Positions 1 to 9,511 of a stretch of DNA of 64,000 bases are shown here, piece by piece (the stretch's first letter is position 1; each line of letters starts with the position of its first letter). Both the position numbers and the translations under genes were made by a program. The notes below the pieces were generated by a model. That model worked only from the letters and a program-made list of their open reading frames with translations. It was not told where the DNA came from and made no database searches. Source of the DNA: Ruminiclostridium cellulolyticum H10 (lineage in GTDB: Bacteria; Bacillota; Clostridia; Acetivibrionales; DSM-1351); the NCBI RefSeq assembly GCF_000022065.1, contig NC_011898.1, forward strand, positions 3,599,501-3,663,500, in the 5' to 3' direction.

Positions 1-1052
1 CCTTCTGGACCTTTTCTTAAGGTTCTTGTCTGTGTAAATCTTTCTTGGATTCTACTCAGGTCATGCTTGTAAGAATAGAATAATAAGACTGGGTGCCCGT
101 TTGCTGCTTCGAGAATATCTTCCAAGGCGTCGAGCTTAGCATTATGGATTTTCTGTATCTCTTGATTCTCGTTATATACTGCACCGTTTGCAAACTGCAA
201 TAATTTGTTTGATAGCACTGCTGCTGTATTTGCTACTATATCCCCATCCACTAAAGGCAAAAGTAAATCTCTCTCCAGCTTTCGATATTTTGCTTTTGCA
301 GATTCATCCAGTTTAACAGGTACCACTCTGTCAATCCTTTCAGGTAATTCCAGCCAGTCTTCGGACTTCATACTCACACAAATGTCAGATATTTTGTTAA
401 ATACAACTTCCTCGGCTTCTTTCTTTTGCTTCCAGTCGTACACCACATAACCACTTCTGGCTCCTGCTGTAAAATATCTTTCCCGATACCCAGTTATAGT
501 TTTCCCTAATCTCTGGCCCTGATCCAACAAGTAGATCTGTGACCAAAGGTCTAATAGTCCGTTGGGTGTCGGAGTTCCTGTTAATCCGATGATTCTGTTT
601 ATCAACGGTCTGTTTCTTCTCAGTGCCCTAAACCTTTGTGATGATGGGGATTTAAAACTTGAGAGTTCATCTATCACCACCGTATCAAATGGCCAATCAC
701 TGCCTGTCATACTTACCAGCCAAGGTACATTTTCACGGTTGATTATATACAGGTCTGCATCTGCTTTTAATGCTTTTTCTCTCTGGCTCCTACTTCCTAG
801 AATCTTAGATATTGTCAAATGCTTTAGGTGATCCCACTTTTGACTTTCACGGCTCCAGGTATCTTCTGCGACTCTTAAAGGGGCTACTATGAGAATTCTT
901 GACGCCTCGAATCTATCATAAAGCAGCTCGTCCAATGCAGTAAGGGTTATTACGGTCTTACCTAATCCCATCTCCAAAAACAGTCCCACCGCTGGGGTGT
1001 CCATAATTCTTTCAATCGCATATTCCTGGTATTTATGTGGCTTAAATTTCAT
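1..1052 (-). CDS. Phage SNF2/DEAD-type helicase (C-terminus outside window)
   Basis: The leftward frame opens with MKFKPHKYQEYAIERIM and runs off the window edge. It shows a Walker A segment (EMGLGKTVIT), a DExx-like box (VIDELSSFKS) and motif III (GLTGTPTPNG), in the order of superfamily 2 SNF2-like helicases of Firmicutes phages. Such proteins act in phage DNA replication or recombination, but the exact role is not known. The ATG overlaps the end of the upstream nuclease gene by 11 bases, so the two are probably translationally coupled. About 350 residues are visible, including the start of the second RecA-like domain. Confidence 0.85.
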   Translation of the reverse strand, partial: MKFKPHKYQEYAIERIMDTPAVGLFLEMGLGKTVITLTALDELLYDRFEASRILIVAPLRVAEDTWSRESQKWDHLKHLTISKILGSRSQREKALKADADLYIINRENVPWLVSMTGSDWPFDTVVIDELSSFKSPSSQRFRALRRNRPLINRIIGLTGTPTPNGLLDLWSQIYLLDQGQRLGKTITGYRERYFTAGARSGYVVYDWKQKKEAEEVVFNKISDICVSMKSEDWLELPERIDRVVPVKLDESAKAKYRKLERDLLLPLVDGDIVANTAAVLSNKLLQFANGAVYNENQEIQKIHNAKLDALEDILEAANGHPVLLFYSYKHDLSRIQERFTQTRTLRKGPE

Positions 1053-1302
1053 TTGCCTCAGCCTCCGAATCTATTACCCTTACTTCAAATCCTAACGATC
1101 TAAGCTCGTTGTGTCTTTTCTCCTGTAGTGGTCTTGGCTTCTTGTTCGGTGCTTTTGTTTCAACAAAAATTATCTTACCACCGGGATATAGACAAATACG
1201 GTCCGGCACCCCAGACATACCGGGAGATACAAATTTTAAGCATTTACCACCTTTAGCCTCAACCGATTTCTTTAATGTTTTCTCGATTTTTGATTCCCTC
1301 AT
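1042..1302 (-). CDS. VRR-NUC domain nuclease
   Basis: This small protein of about 86 residues is a VRR-NUC type PD-(D/E)XK nuclease, a family that cleaves branched DNA and in phages sits beside replicative helicases. Visible features are the N-terminal MRESKIEKTLKKSVEAKGG, the GVPDRIC motif and the catalytic FVETKAP (E-x-K) strand. The ATG at 1302 is preferred because GAAGGA precedes it; the open frame extends 20 codons further upstream without homology. It overlaps the helicase gene by 11 bases. Confidence 0.85.
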   Translation of the reverse strand: MRESKIEKTLKKSVEAKGGKCLKFVSPGMSGVPDRICLYPGGKIIFVETKAPNKKPRPLQEKRHNELRSLGFEVRVIDSEAEANEI

Positions 1303-1431
1303 TTTTAATCCTTCTTTCACTAGGACACTAAAGACTCTCTCACGCGTATACACGCTATACACGCGTTTAAGTTATATATACTCCCCCTATATCCCCTCTA
1401 TATTAATATTATTATCTATCTAAGGGTTTTT

Positions 1432-1601
1432 ACTGTCCTTACTGTCCTTAAACTCTGTAACACTTTGTTTTATTAGGGTTTAAGGGAGACAGCATTTTTT
1501 GTTTTTACTGTCCTTTTGCTGTCCTTGCTGTCTCTTACTCCCATTTTTTTACTGTCCTCGCTGTCCTCATTTTTGGGGGTATCTGTCCTTGTTACTGTCC
1601 T
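1432..1601. repeat. Cluster of nine CTGTCC-type direct repeats
   Basis: Between the primase gene and the VRR-NUC gene the plus strand carries repeats of the form (A/G/T)CTGTCCT. They start at about 1432, 1441, 1507, 1518, 1527 (variant CTGTCT), 1551, 1560, 1582 and 1593. Most share one orientation, and the last overlaps the primase stop codon. The tract is rich in T on this strand. It resembles iterons of a replication origin or a repeat-expanded tail; the function is inferred only. Confidence 0.6.
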
Positions 1602-3961
1602 ATTTTTTCATAAGTTGTTTGTTTACCATAAAGCTTAAAAGTTAGTCTTCCTTTTCTCTCTTTCCAGTCAGGAAGTTTCCGAAGGATATCATATATAGGT
1701 CGTGCCTCCCACGCTCCAAACTTTGCAGGGTCAAGTCTCAATGCTTCGGCCCATATCTCGGCAGCACACACGCGTGTTCTTGGGATATCACCTGTAGGCT
1801 CTTCAAGGTAGTTCCTTCTTTCCCATACGTCTTTTTCATCCCAATCCGCCGGAAGCTTTGTTTCAAGATACCTCTGTATAAGCCCTTCTCTTGGATCTGT
1901 TTCAGTATGTATGCCCTGCATCCTCTCAGCTTCCCTGGCTGTTTTCTTATCAAGCTCTAATGATTCCCCCGCCTTGTATAGGGTCAAAGCTTCGGCCCAT
2001 ATTTGCCCTATTTCTTCATCTTTCAAGTAGTCCCAATGGTCTAACTTCCTCTTATCAGGGTCAACGTCTACAGGCCAAAAACGCCTGTTTCCTGTAGGGT
2101 CTTGAAGAAAATTATGATTATTAGTTGTTCCAAAGAATATACATTTACGTGGGAACTCTGACACCTGTCTGTCATAGGCTACACGATATCTATCTTCCGT
2201 CTTTGACAAAAAGGCTTTTACTTCTTCAAGCTCACTCTTTTTCATTGCAGAAAGCTCTCCAAGTTCAAATATCCATGCACCCTGTAGGTGTTCCCCAGCT
2301 TCCTTATTCTCAAAATTCCTCAAAGAATCACTAAACCACTTACGGCCAAGCTTTGCCAATAAACTACTTTTACCGGCTCCCTGAGGCCCTACAAGTACAA
2401 GCATATAGTCGAACTTACAGCCTGGCTCATATAGCCTCTTAACAGCGGCAATAAGCATCTTTCTCGTTACAGTACGTACATAACGGCTATCTTCGGCTCC
2501 AAGGTATGTTATAAATATCTCTTCAAGTCGGTTAACCCCGTCCCATTGGCATGATCCCAGATACTCTTTAATTGGATGAAATGTGTTCTTATGAACCACT
2601 TCTGTAAAAGCGTTCTGAATTGTTGCTGTAGCCTTGAACTCATATTTCTTTCCGAAATAATGAAGCATCCTTTTGTCATCAGCACCAAGCCATGGTTCAT
2701 ACTCCTGGTGTGGCCTTTCCCGTTGCCGCCATGGCAGAGGTCCACGAATAACCTCTGCGTTACCAAAAGCATCATAAGCCAGAGTTTTATAAAAAGGTCC
2801 GTTTCTTAGGATTATTTCAGCATTTTTAGCCGTAGGAAATGGCATCCCTGTCTTTGCGTTTACTTTAATCTTACTCTCCCAATTTTGGGGAGGCTCATCA
2901 TTAATTGATATGGGCTCTTCCATATCTTCGTCAAAGTCCTGCTGTAATCGTATTCGCTTAACCTCAGGGTCATTAGCCGCAAATTCAAGCATGGCCTGAT
3001 GGCTTGGAAGCTTAGTTCCCGGTGTATGTTCTTTTACATCAGCATCAAGGTAGCCGAATTTATGGATTCGCACCATATCAAATATATTATGACAGTGGCC
3101 ATCATTAGTAGGGTCGCTCTGGTGTTCACTATAAGCCCATGCATTATCATAGATTCTCATTCCTCCAAACGATGTACCCCCCGTATAGGTCCAGCGGTTT
3201 TCATCATTTGTAGGAGAATATACCTCAGACAGGAAAGTCTCAATCCCCTCCTGCATACCATAAACTTGACAGAATACTCCTATAACTCCCGGTTTCTCTA
3301 CTGGATCACCAAGCTTTTGGAGTGTGGCGGATATATTTTTTTCACTGTCAGGGTGTTTCGGCCATTCTTCCGGATCTCGCCAATCTAGGTATTCATTTAG
3401 TATGTCCTCGACGTTAACCGGCTCACCCTCTGATATCTCAAGAATAGGAGTTGCATCCTTTGAGCAACTTGGGAGATACATCAAACGGTGTACATCAAAG
3501 GTAGTTTTATCAAAGTAAGTCATACCTATTTTGTCAGCCAGTTTACGACTGACAGCTGCGTGTTCATCAGGTGATAATGCACGGTTAACGGGACATACTA
3601 AGCGGTATTTTAATTTATTGGGTCGACAGCTGTGTGTTGAGTAGACCGCGTATGCTGTGCCTCCAAGAATAAGGTCAACACAGAAAAGGAAATCATCATC
3701 GGCGTTGTCAGCATCCAGAGTAATCAACCAGCGGTTTTCAATATTTTCTTTTTTACGTCTTCCACCCTTTACAAGACCGCCGACAAAGGCTCTACCATTT
3801 TTTATCTTGTCCTTATCGTTTTTTGTCATACGGTCATACTCGGCCATGGTTTCGTTTGTCCTGCGTACCTTCCGAAGTATCTCAACAAACTCTTCCCATT
3901 CCATATAATCAGGCTTCCAATTAGTATCAGATCTGTTTTTTCCGAATGAAATCTCTAGCAT
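1592..3961 (-). CDS. VapE-type phage primase/helicase
   Basis: This 789-residue protein belongs to the virulence-associated protein E family, the D5-like AAA+ helicases that in phages unwind the origin and often carry a primase domain. The N-terminal third has a primase-like region with LITLDADNADDD and the STHSCRPNKLKYRLVCPVNR segment typical of AEP-like primases. Around residue 525 lies Walker A (GPQGAGKSSL), then Walker B-like IFELGELSAM and the sensor FFGTTNNHNFL. It is the likely replication initiator of the prophage. The stop codon lies inside the CTGTCC repeat tract. Confidence 0.88.
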   Translation of the reverse strand: MLEISFGKNRSDTNWKPDYMEWEEFVEILRKVRRTNETMAEYDRMTKNDKDKIKNGRAFVGGLVKGGRRKKENIENRWLITLDADNADDDFLFCVDLILGGTAYAVYSTHSCRPNKLKYRLVCPVNRALSPDEHAAVSRKLADKIGMTYFDKTTFDVHRLMYLPSCSKDATPILEISEGEPVNVEDILNEYLDWRDPEEWPKHPDSEKNISATLQKLGDPVEKPGVIGVFCQVYGMQEGIETFLSEVYSPTNDENRWTYTGGTSFGGMRIYDNAWAYSEHQSDPTNDGHCHNIFDMVRIHKFGYLDADVKEHTPGTKLPSHQAMLEFAANDPEVKRIRLQQDFDEDMEEPISINDEPPQNWESKIKVNAKTGMPFPTAKNAEIILRNGPFYKTLAYDAFGNAEVIRGPLPWRQRERPHQEYEPWLGADDKRMLHYFGKKYEFKATATIQNAFTEVVHKNTFHPIKEYLGSCQWDGVNRLEEIFITYLGAEDSRYVRTVTRKMLIAAVKRLYEPGCKFDYMLVLVGPQGAGKSSLLAKLGRKWFSDSLRNFENKEAGEHLQGAWIFELGELSAMKKSELEEVKAFLSKTEDRYRVAYDRQVSEFPRKCIFFGTTNNHNFLQDPTGNRRFWPVDVDPDKRKLDHWDYLKDEEIGQIWAEALTLYKAGESLELDKKTAREAERMQGIHTETDPREGLIQRYLETKLPADWDEKDVWERRNYLEEPTGDIPRTRVCAAEIWAEALRLDPAKFGAWEARPIYDILRKLPDWKERKGRLTFKLYGKQTTYEKIGQ

Positions 3962-3980
3962 ACTTTCAACCCCTTAACCC

Positions 3981-4397
3981 TTAGTGACCTATCCTTTGTT
4001 CTTCCTCATAACGGAATATTCGCTCTATTAATTTGAACTTATCCCCGACTACCCTTTCTACATTGATATTCCAGTAAAAGGCACAGGTCCTGTCATCCTG
4101 CAAGAATAATTCGTCAGTTTCAGCCCAAAGGAATACTTTCTTTCTAAGAGCATTTGCTATACCCAGTTCCGCATGCGTTCCTCTGCCCCCAGGGAGTAGT
4201 ACAATTACAACATCCGCATCCTTTACGCCTTGCAGCTCAAGTTCTGCCACCTGTATTATTCTTGTTTGTTCCTCAGTCTTTACACTTCCATGCTTTGTCC
4301 AGTCATACGTATGTTCTAACCCATAGGCTTTTAGTACTTTTGACAGTGACCTAACCATATATGAATTTTCAAGTCTGCTTGCTATGTAAAATTTCAA
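3981..4397 (-). CDS. Nucleoside 2-deoxyribosyltransferase-like protein
   Basis: A 138-residue protein starting MKFYIASRLEN with the segment DVVIVLLPGGRGTHAELG. This layout (initial beta strand, then a GGRGTHxELG substrate-binding loop) matches the nucleoside 2-deoxyribosyltransferase / DUF4406-like fold that many phages encode. It may act on nucleotides during phage replication. It lies 19 bases upstream of the primase gene and 11 bases downstream of the methyltransferase gene in the same operon. The activity is inferred from the fold only. Confidence 0.65.
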   Translation of the reverse strand: MKFYIASRLENSYMVRSLSKVLKAYGLEHTYDWTKHGSVKTEEQTRIIQVAELELQGVKDADVVIVLLPGGRGTHAELGIANALRKKVFLWAETDELFLQDDRTCAFYWNINVERVVGDKFKLIERIFRYEEEQRIGH

Positions 4398-4408
4398 AAC
4401 AATCCCTC

Positions 4409-5386
4409 CTAATCTAAAAAATCTAATTCCGGTTCTAAGCTTCTACAATTTATAACTGCCTGCGTGTAATAACTCTCTTTGAGTTCGATTCCCACTGCTC
4501 TCCGTCCCATCTGTACAGCTTTATATACCTCACTACCTATACCAGCGAAAGGGCTTAGCACGATGTCATTTGGATTAGTCCAAAGCTGTAGAGCTCGTTC
4601 GATTACGTCAAGTTGCAAAGGACATATATGCCTTTCGTCTCTATCATCCCGGGCTGGTTTACGGTTTAAGGTATTACTCTGTTTGATATCCATCCAGACC
4701 GGAGATGCATATCTACGCCATACTTGATGAGAATAAACTGGGTCTTTATTGTAGGCTTCGTGTTTTGCATAGGCATCAGCATCTGGTACAGGTCTTTCAA
4801 TCTTGGGAGCGTCAGGCTCGTTTTCCCCTACAAAGCTTGTAAACCCTTCAGGATGTGCTATTAATTCTGGATTTTTCCCTGGCTTTCTCATGGTTACCAG
4901 ATAATCTGGTAGTCCTTGACGACAAAGTGACGAATCCTTTTGTATTTGCTTATGTAGTAGGCCTAAGGCTTTTGTTCGTGTTGCTTCTACCAGAGGATCC
5001 TTCCATATCACTACCTTAGAATGATAGATGAAGTCTCCTGATTGAAATATTTTTATTAAATCCCCAGGAAAATCCTTCAAGCCTATATACCCATCTCTTT
5101 CCTTCATAGCTGGGATATCCATACAGTGAAAACTTAATAGTCTTCCGGGCATAAGCACCCGATATAATTCAGCAACTAAAAACTCAAAGTTCAAGTAAAA
5201 TTCATCCTCTGACCTGCAGTTTCCCATATCTCTCTCGCTGTTACTATATGTATAAAGTGACGCAAAAGGTGGACTAAAAACACTGTAATGGATGCTGTTA
5301 TCTGGTATTCCTTTCAAGACCTCGATGCAGTCTCCGTGGTACATAACCCATCTTTCTGTCAATGTCTGATTAAAAACTTGCTGCAC
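4409..5386 (-). CDS. Phage DNA methyltransferase (SPPF motif)
   Basis: A 325-residue S-adenosylmethionine-dependent DNA methyltransferase. The catalytic motif IV is SPPF, near residue 39 (YSVFSPPFAS), which in this group usually means N4-cytosine or N6-adenine methylation. The SAM-binding motif I is C-terminal (VLSPFAGIGSEVYKA, near residue 286), so the motif order is permuted (beta class). It overlaps the upstream helicase gene by 17 bases. No restriction enzyme is next to it, so it is probably an orphan phage methylase that protects or regulates phage DNA. Confidence 0.85.
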   Translation of the reverse strand: MQQVFNQTLTERWVMYHGDCIEVLKGIPDNSIHYSVFSPPFASLYTYSNSERDMGNCRSEDEFYLNFEFLVAELYRVLMPGRLLSFHCMDIPAMKERDGYIGLKDFPGDLIKIFQSGDFIYHSKVVIWKDPLVEATRTKALGLLHKQIQKDSSLCRQGLPDYLVTMRKPGKNPELIAHPEGFTSFVGENEPDAPKIERPVPDADAYAKHEAYNKDPVYSHQVWRRYASPVWMDIKQSNTLNRKPARDDRDERHICPLQLDVIERALQLWTNPNDIVLSPFAGIGSEVYKAVQMGRRAVGIELKESYYTQAVINCRSLEPELDFLD

Positions 5387-6752
5387 TTTTTATCATCTCC
5401 TCCCATTGAGGCAGTTTTATTTTCATTTGCGGATTATATGGGGTTGTTATCCTCTTTATAGATTGTAATTCTTTCTTTGTAATCTCCTTGGTGTACTCGA
5501 TCATTGCATTTTGCATCTTTAAAGAATCAGATGTCTTTCTCTCAATGTTATCCTTAACACACCCTTCCTTAGCACTAATAACTATATGAACATTTACAGG
5601 CTTTTTCTGTCCAAAACGGTAACATCGCCTTACCGCCTGGTAGTATTGTTCGTAACTGTCCGACAATCCAACGAAAATCATATCTGAACAGGTCTGCCAG
5701 TTCATACCAAACCCCGCAATTGAGGGCTTAGTTACAAGGTCTTTAACCTCACCTTTGGAGAAACCAAGCATGGCTGTTTTCTTATGTTCAGGTGAATCAC
5801 TACCTTTTACCTCAACTGCTCCCGGTATAGCGTTCTTAAGCATTTCAGATTCAGAGTTCAAATCACACCATATGAGACATTGACCATCTACACTTTGAGC
5901 TATGTCAGCAGCTTTTTTAACTCTTAAGTCAATACTATCCTTCCTAGCCTGTCTGCGTTGAGTAAGTGTAAGTGGTTCTCTTATGGGTTCATCCCCATCT
6001 ACTATGTGCTCATGGATAATGAGCTTCGGCAGGATATAGTTAGTTCCATCATATCCAAGATCAGCAGGATTACTGAGGAAGATAGACCATGATGCCATCC
6101 ATTGCCAGAATACGTCCTCCGCATGTCTCTTTAGTCTCCATTTAGAGGTATTTCCGCCATCATGCACGAAGTACATTGAGAGCATTTCTGCCCGGCTCAT
6201 GATTCCTAGGAATTCACAGTGATTCCCCATCTCCATAAAGTCATTTGGTGCAGGAGTAGCTGTACAGGCTAGCCTAAAAGGAGTTTGAGAAAAATTCTCT
6301 ATAATCTGATTTCTCATTTTTGAATTGTAGTTTTTAAGTATTGAGGATTCATCCAGAATAATACCGTCAAATTTATTTGCTACAAAGTGATTCAGCATTT
6401 CATAATTTGTGATGTTAATACCCGGCTTTACATCTGACTGACTGCGACATACAGTTACTGGGATATTAAACTTTTCAGCTTCTCTCTTAGTTTGTTCTGC
6501 CACAGCTAAGGGAGCCAGAAGGAGGACATTTCCGCCTGTATAATCGTGAACCTGATAACCCCACTCAAGCTGCATAGGGGTCTTACCAAGACCACAGTCA
6601 GCAAATATGGCACTTTTACCTCTAGCCAGAGAGCATCTAACTATATCGCACTGGAACTCATAAAGCATAAGATTTAGATCGTATTTATTAATTTCAAATC
6701 CAGATGATTCTAATATGAAGCGCTTTTTAAGTAAAAAACTGTTGTAATCCAT
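5370..6752 (-). CDS. Phage SNF2-type DNA helicase
   Basis: A 460-residue superfamily 2 helicase. Walker A is ADCGLGKTPMQLEW (near residue 50), the DExx box is LDESSILKN, motif III is LACTATPAPND, and the C-terminal domain has GFGMNWQ and the QAVRRCYRFGQKKPV motif VI. It is the second SNF2-like helicase of this operon; the other is at 1-1052. It is probably used in phage replication or replication restart. Its stop overlaps the methyltransferase start. Confidence 0.85.
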   Translation of the reverse strand: MDYNSFLLKKRFILESSGFEINKYDLNLMLYEFQCDIVRCSLARGKSAIFADCGLGKTPMQLEWGYQVHDYTGGNVLLLAPLAVAEQTKREAEKFNIPVTVCRSQSDVKPGINITNYEMLNHFVANKFDGIILDESSILKNYNSKMRNQIIENFSQTPFRLACTATPAPNDFMEMGNHCEFLGIMSRAEMLSMYFVHDGGNTSKWRLKRHAEDVFWQWMASWSIFLSNPADLGYDGTNYILPKLIIHEHIVDGDEPIREPLTLTQRRQARKDSIDLRVKKAADIAQSVDGQCLIWCDLNSESEMLKNAIPGAVEVKGSDSPEHKKTAMLGFSKGEVKDLVTKPSIAGFGMNWQTCSDMIFVGLSDSYEQYYQAVRRCYRFGQKKPVNVHIVISAKEGCVKDNIERKTSDSLKMQNAMIEYTKEITKKELQSIKRITTPYNPQMKIKLPQWEEMIKSAASF

Positions 6753-6787
6753 AATTACTCCTTATTTGGTAGGATAATTTTTTAAAA

Positions 6788-6895
6788 CTAATTTTCAAAT
6801 TCATCATCTATAAACAGACCCGGTATAAAATCATCACAATAATCGCAATCGTTTACGCCTTGACATTCATCACAAATACCGTATGTACACGGCAT
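6788..6895 (-). CDS. Small Cys-rich phage protein
   Basis: A 35-codon frame starting MPCTYGICDECQGVNDCDYC with five cysteines in CxxxxCxxC and CxxC spacing, which suggests a metal-binding knuckle, and an acidic tail. AGGAG lies about 10 bases before the ATG. It fills the gap between the helicase and polymerase genes. The function is unknown. Confidence 0.6.
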   Translation of the reverse strand: MPCTYGICDECQGVNDCDYCDDFIPGLFIDDEFEN

Positions 6896-6908
6896 AAATC
6901 CCACGCTC

Positions 6909-8867
6909 CTAATCTTTTTTATAAAATTCAGTTTCATATCCATCTGCCCTGAGAGGTAACCCAGGAGCCCAATCTATAGGCTGACTCATTATTTCGTTTA
7001 CTTGTGCAAGAGCATCTGTATCGGTATTAGGTACGTCCAATATTACTTCGTCGTGTACATGCATTCTTATGTCATATCCTGCATCGTCGAGTCTTAGCAT
7101 ATTAACTGCTAAACAATCCCTCGCTACAGCCTGCACAATATTCTCAACCAACTTGGGGCCATAGGTGTCTATACGTTCCCAAGTCTTTTTTATCTGGTCC
7201 ATTCCCTCATATGTAAGTGCAGGACGTCCGAATTTACCATCCTTTATTTTGGGTTTTACATAAGCCAGTTTTCGCCCCGATGGTAGTTTAATAAATAAAA
7301 ACCCATCTTTATAAGAGAAGGTAATACCGTACTGAATTCTAACAGGCATGTGTTCTCGCACAGCTGTCATAGCAGCTTTATCGACGTCCCACCAAAGCTT
7401 AACGATTTTAGGGTTTGAGTTACGCCAGGCTGTGACAAGGTCTGGAAGCTCATCTGCATCAAGCCCCATTTTAAGTGCACCCATTGCTTCAAGGGCTCCA
7501 ATACTACCACCATATCCGAGAGCAAGTTCTGCGATTTTTCCTTTTTGCCTAAGTGGATTTCCTTTAGTAATCTCCTCTATGGGTACATGAAACATATGGG
7601 ATGCAGAAGCCTCATATATCTTCCCATGACTTTTAAATACCTTCATTCGCCACGACTCTCCTGCTAACCAAGCTATTACTCTGGCCTCGATGGCCGAGAA
7701 GTCCGACACAATAAACCTGCAACCGTCAGAAGGAATGAAAGCTGTTCTAATTAGCTGTGATAACACAAACGGCGGGCTATTAAAAAGAAGTTCTATTGCC
7801 TCAAATTTACCACTATGTAACAACTCTCGAGCTACTCCCAAATCAGGAATTTTGTTCTGTGGCAGGTTCTGAACTTGAATTAATCTTCCCGCCCAGCGCC
7901 ATGTACGATTAGCCCCACAGAATTGCAATAATCCTCTTGCCCTATCATCCGAACACATTGCCCGTTCCATAGCCTCATACTTCTTAGTGCTAGTTTTAGA
8001 CATTTCTTTCCGGAGCTCCAACATTCTGGTTACTGTCTCATCGCCCTTAGCCTGATCTAATAACCCGGGTATATAGTCTTTGCCAAGCCCGTTATCTACA
8101 GTCAATCCTTGTTTTTTAAGCCATACAGTTAATTGAGTAGTACTATTCGGGTTATCAAGGCCTGTCAGTTCCTTTGCCTCTGCATCAAGTCTTGTTGCAT
8201 ACTGTAAATCACACTTTAAAGCTTGCTGGACTAATACTGGATCAAGTCTTACACCTGCATCATTAATTTTCTGATCCAAAGTCCAGAGCTTCCACTCATG
8301 TTCTGGAACAGGGTATTTTTCTATTTTCTTTCTTATCGCCCTTTCAACAACAACATCCTGTTTACAATAGTCCTTGAACTGCTTCCATTTATCAGGTGCA
8401 TGGTGTGGAAAGTTACGGGTCCTACCACCATTTACTTTTGTAGGCTTGCAGGGAACTGAGAAGTATTTTATAAGGTTCTTTCCTGCAGTGTCCTTCTGTG
8501 CATCAAGCCCGAGAACCTTAGCCACTCCGTCAAGGTTGCCCGGGAGCCCTAAAGTTAAAGCGTGAACCGACGTACATCTCCATTGCTCTGGAGGCATTGG
8601 CTTATTATAGAATTTAGCTATACAGGTTCTTTCAAAGTTAGCATTATAGGCAGCTTTTATTACGTCTGGATCTGTAAGGTCTTTCGTTACTTGTTCCGGT
8701 AACTCTTCGAAGTCTGCCAAGTCTATAACAGTTATAGGTTCATCATCGTACGCATATGCAAACAGAAGTATTTCAAAGTCAGGAGCTTCAACGTACCGGT
8801 ATACCCCACATTTTATAAGGTCTACACTGCTGTAGGTCTCGATATCTATCGATAATATCTTTTTCAT
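6909..8867 (-). CDS. Phage family A DNA polymerase
   Basis: A 652-residue DNA polymerase I-type enzyme for phage replication. The N-terminus carries a 3'-5' exonuclease domain (LSIDIETYSS, exo I). Polymerase motif A is VSDFSAIEARVIAWLAGE near residue 387, motif B is around KGNPLRQKGKIAELALGYGG, and motif C is MHVHDEVILD near residue 604. It lacks a 5'-3' nuclease domain, as is usual for phage members. It is followed by the small Cys-rich gene and preceded by small genes of the same operon. Confidence 0.93.
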   Translation of the reverse strand: MKKILSIDIETYSSVDLIKCGVYRYVEAPDFEILLFAYAYDDEPITVIDLADFEELPEQVTKDLTDPDVIKAAYNANFERTCIAKFYNKPMPPEQWRCTSVHALTLGLPGNLDGVAKVLGLDAQKDTAGKNLIKYFSVPCKPTKVNGGRTRNFPHHAPDKWKQFKDYCKQDVVVERAIRKKIEKYPVPEHEWKLWTLDQKINDAGVRLDPVLVQQALKCDLQYATRLDAEAKELTGLDNPNSTTQLTVWLKKQGLTVDNGLGKDYIPGLLDQAKGDETVTRMLELRKEMSKTSTKKYEAMERAMCSDDRARGLLQFCGANRTWRWAGRLIQVQNLPQNKIPDLGVARELLHSGKFEAIELLFNSPPFVLSQLIRTAFIPSDGCRFIVSDFSAIEARVIAWLAGESWRMKVFKSHGKIYEASASHMFHVPIEEITKGNPLRQKGKIAELALGYGGSIGALEAMGALKMGLDADELPDLVTAWRNSNPKIVKLWWDVDKAAMTAVREHMPVRIQYGITFSYKDGFLFIKLPSGRKLAYVKPKIKDGKFGRPALTYEGMDQIKKTWERIDTYGPKLVENIVQAVARDCLAVNMLRLDDAGYDIRMHVHDEVILDVPNTDTDALAQVNEIMSQPIDWAPGLPLRADGYETEFYKKD

Positions 8868-8880
8868 TTTATCACCCGCT

Positions 8881-9114
8881 TTATTGCAGCTCTTTTTGTT
8901 TCAAAAGTTCGTCTATCAGCCTTGATGCTTCCGATTTGGCTATTACATCAAAGTTCACTTCCATATCACTATCTGTCTGAGCCAGTAAAGATTTTATATA
9001 TTCAATTTGTGCGTAAGTTGCAGGATCTACTAAACTATTCTTATGGAATTGACATCCTTTTTTCGTACAATTACCATGGATTATTAAGCTTCCGCAGCTA
9101 CAGAATTCAGCCAT
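8881..9114 (-). CDS. Small phage protein with N-terminal zinc knuckle
   Basis: A 77-residue protein with CSCGSLIIHGNCTKKGC at the N-terminus (a likely Cys4 zinc knuckle) and a helical C-terminal half (SEASRLIDELLKQKELQ). It lies 13 bases upstream of the polymerase gene in the same operon. The function is unknown; such small zinc proteins often accompany phage polymerases. Confidence 0.65.
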   Translation of the reverse strand: MAEFCSCGSLIIHGNCTKKGCQFHKNSLVDPATYAQIEYIKSLLAQTDSDMEVNFDVIAKSEASRLIDELLKQKELQ

Positions 9115-9152
9115 TCATTTTCACATCCTCGTCTTTTATTCATTTGGTGAAC

Positions 9153-9428
9153 TTAGTATCTTAAACCTATATCCTTTAAGTGTTGTTCGAAACCCAAGGT
9201 GCTTTTTGTACCCTCGAGAACTTTATCACGATAATGCATCGGTATTGATAGTTTAATTTCATATAGACACGATACTCCAAAAAATGGTTCGTTATCGTAT
9301 TCAAGTGCCTTTGCTCGACAGCGATTTATAAAATCTTCATTGTATGGTTCATCGCTGTTTGCTCTCTCGTTGTGCTCTTTAAATGTTTCGAATGGAGCCA
9401 TACGTATACCGTTTTCTTTATATGCCAT
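9153..9428 (-). CDS. Hypothetical phage protein
   Basis: A 91-residue soluble protein without a recognisable domain. It is accepted as real because it fits the operon, with gaps under 90 bases, and has AGATTGGAGGG before the ATG at 9428. It contains two cysteines, too few to suggest a metal site. Confidence 0.6.
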   Translation of the reverse strand: MAYKENGIRMAPFETFKEHNERANSDEPYNEDFINRCRAKALEYDNEPFFGVSCLYEIKLSIPMHYRDKVLEGTKSTLGFEQHLKDIGLRY

Positions 9429-9511
9429 ATATTCCCTCCAATCTGTTCCTTTGTACGGAATAGACTTAAATGAAGAAGAAGTGGGGACTCTTACGAATCC
9501 CCCTTATTTGA

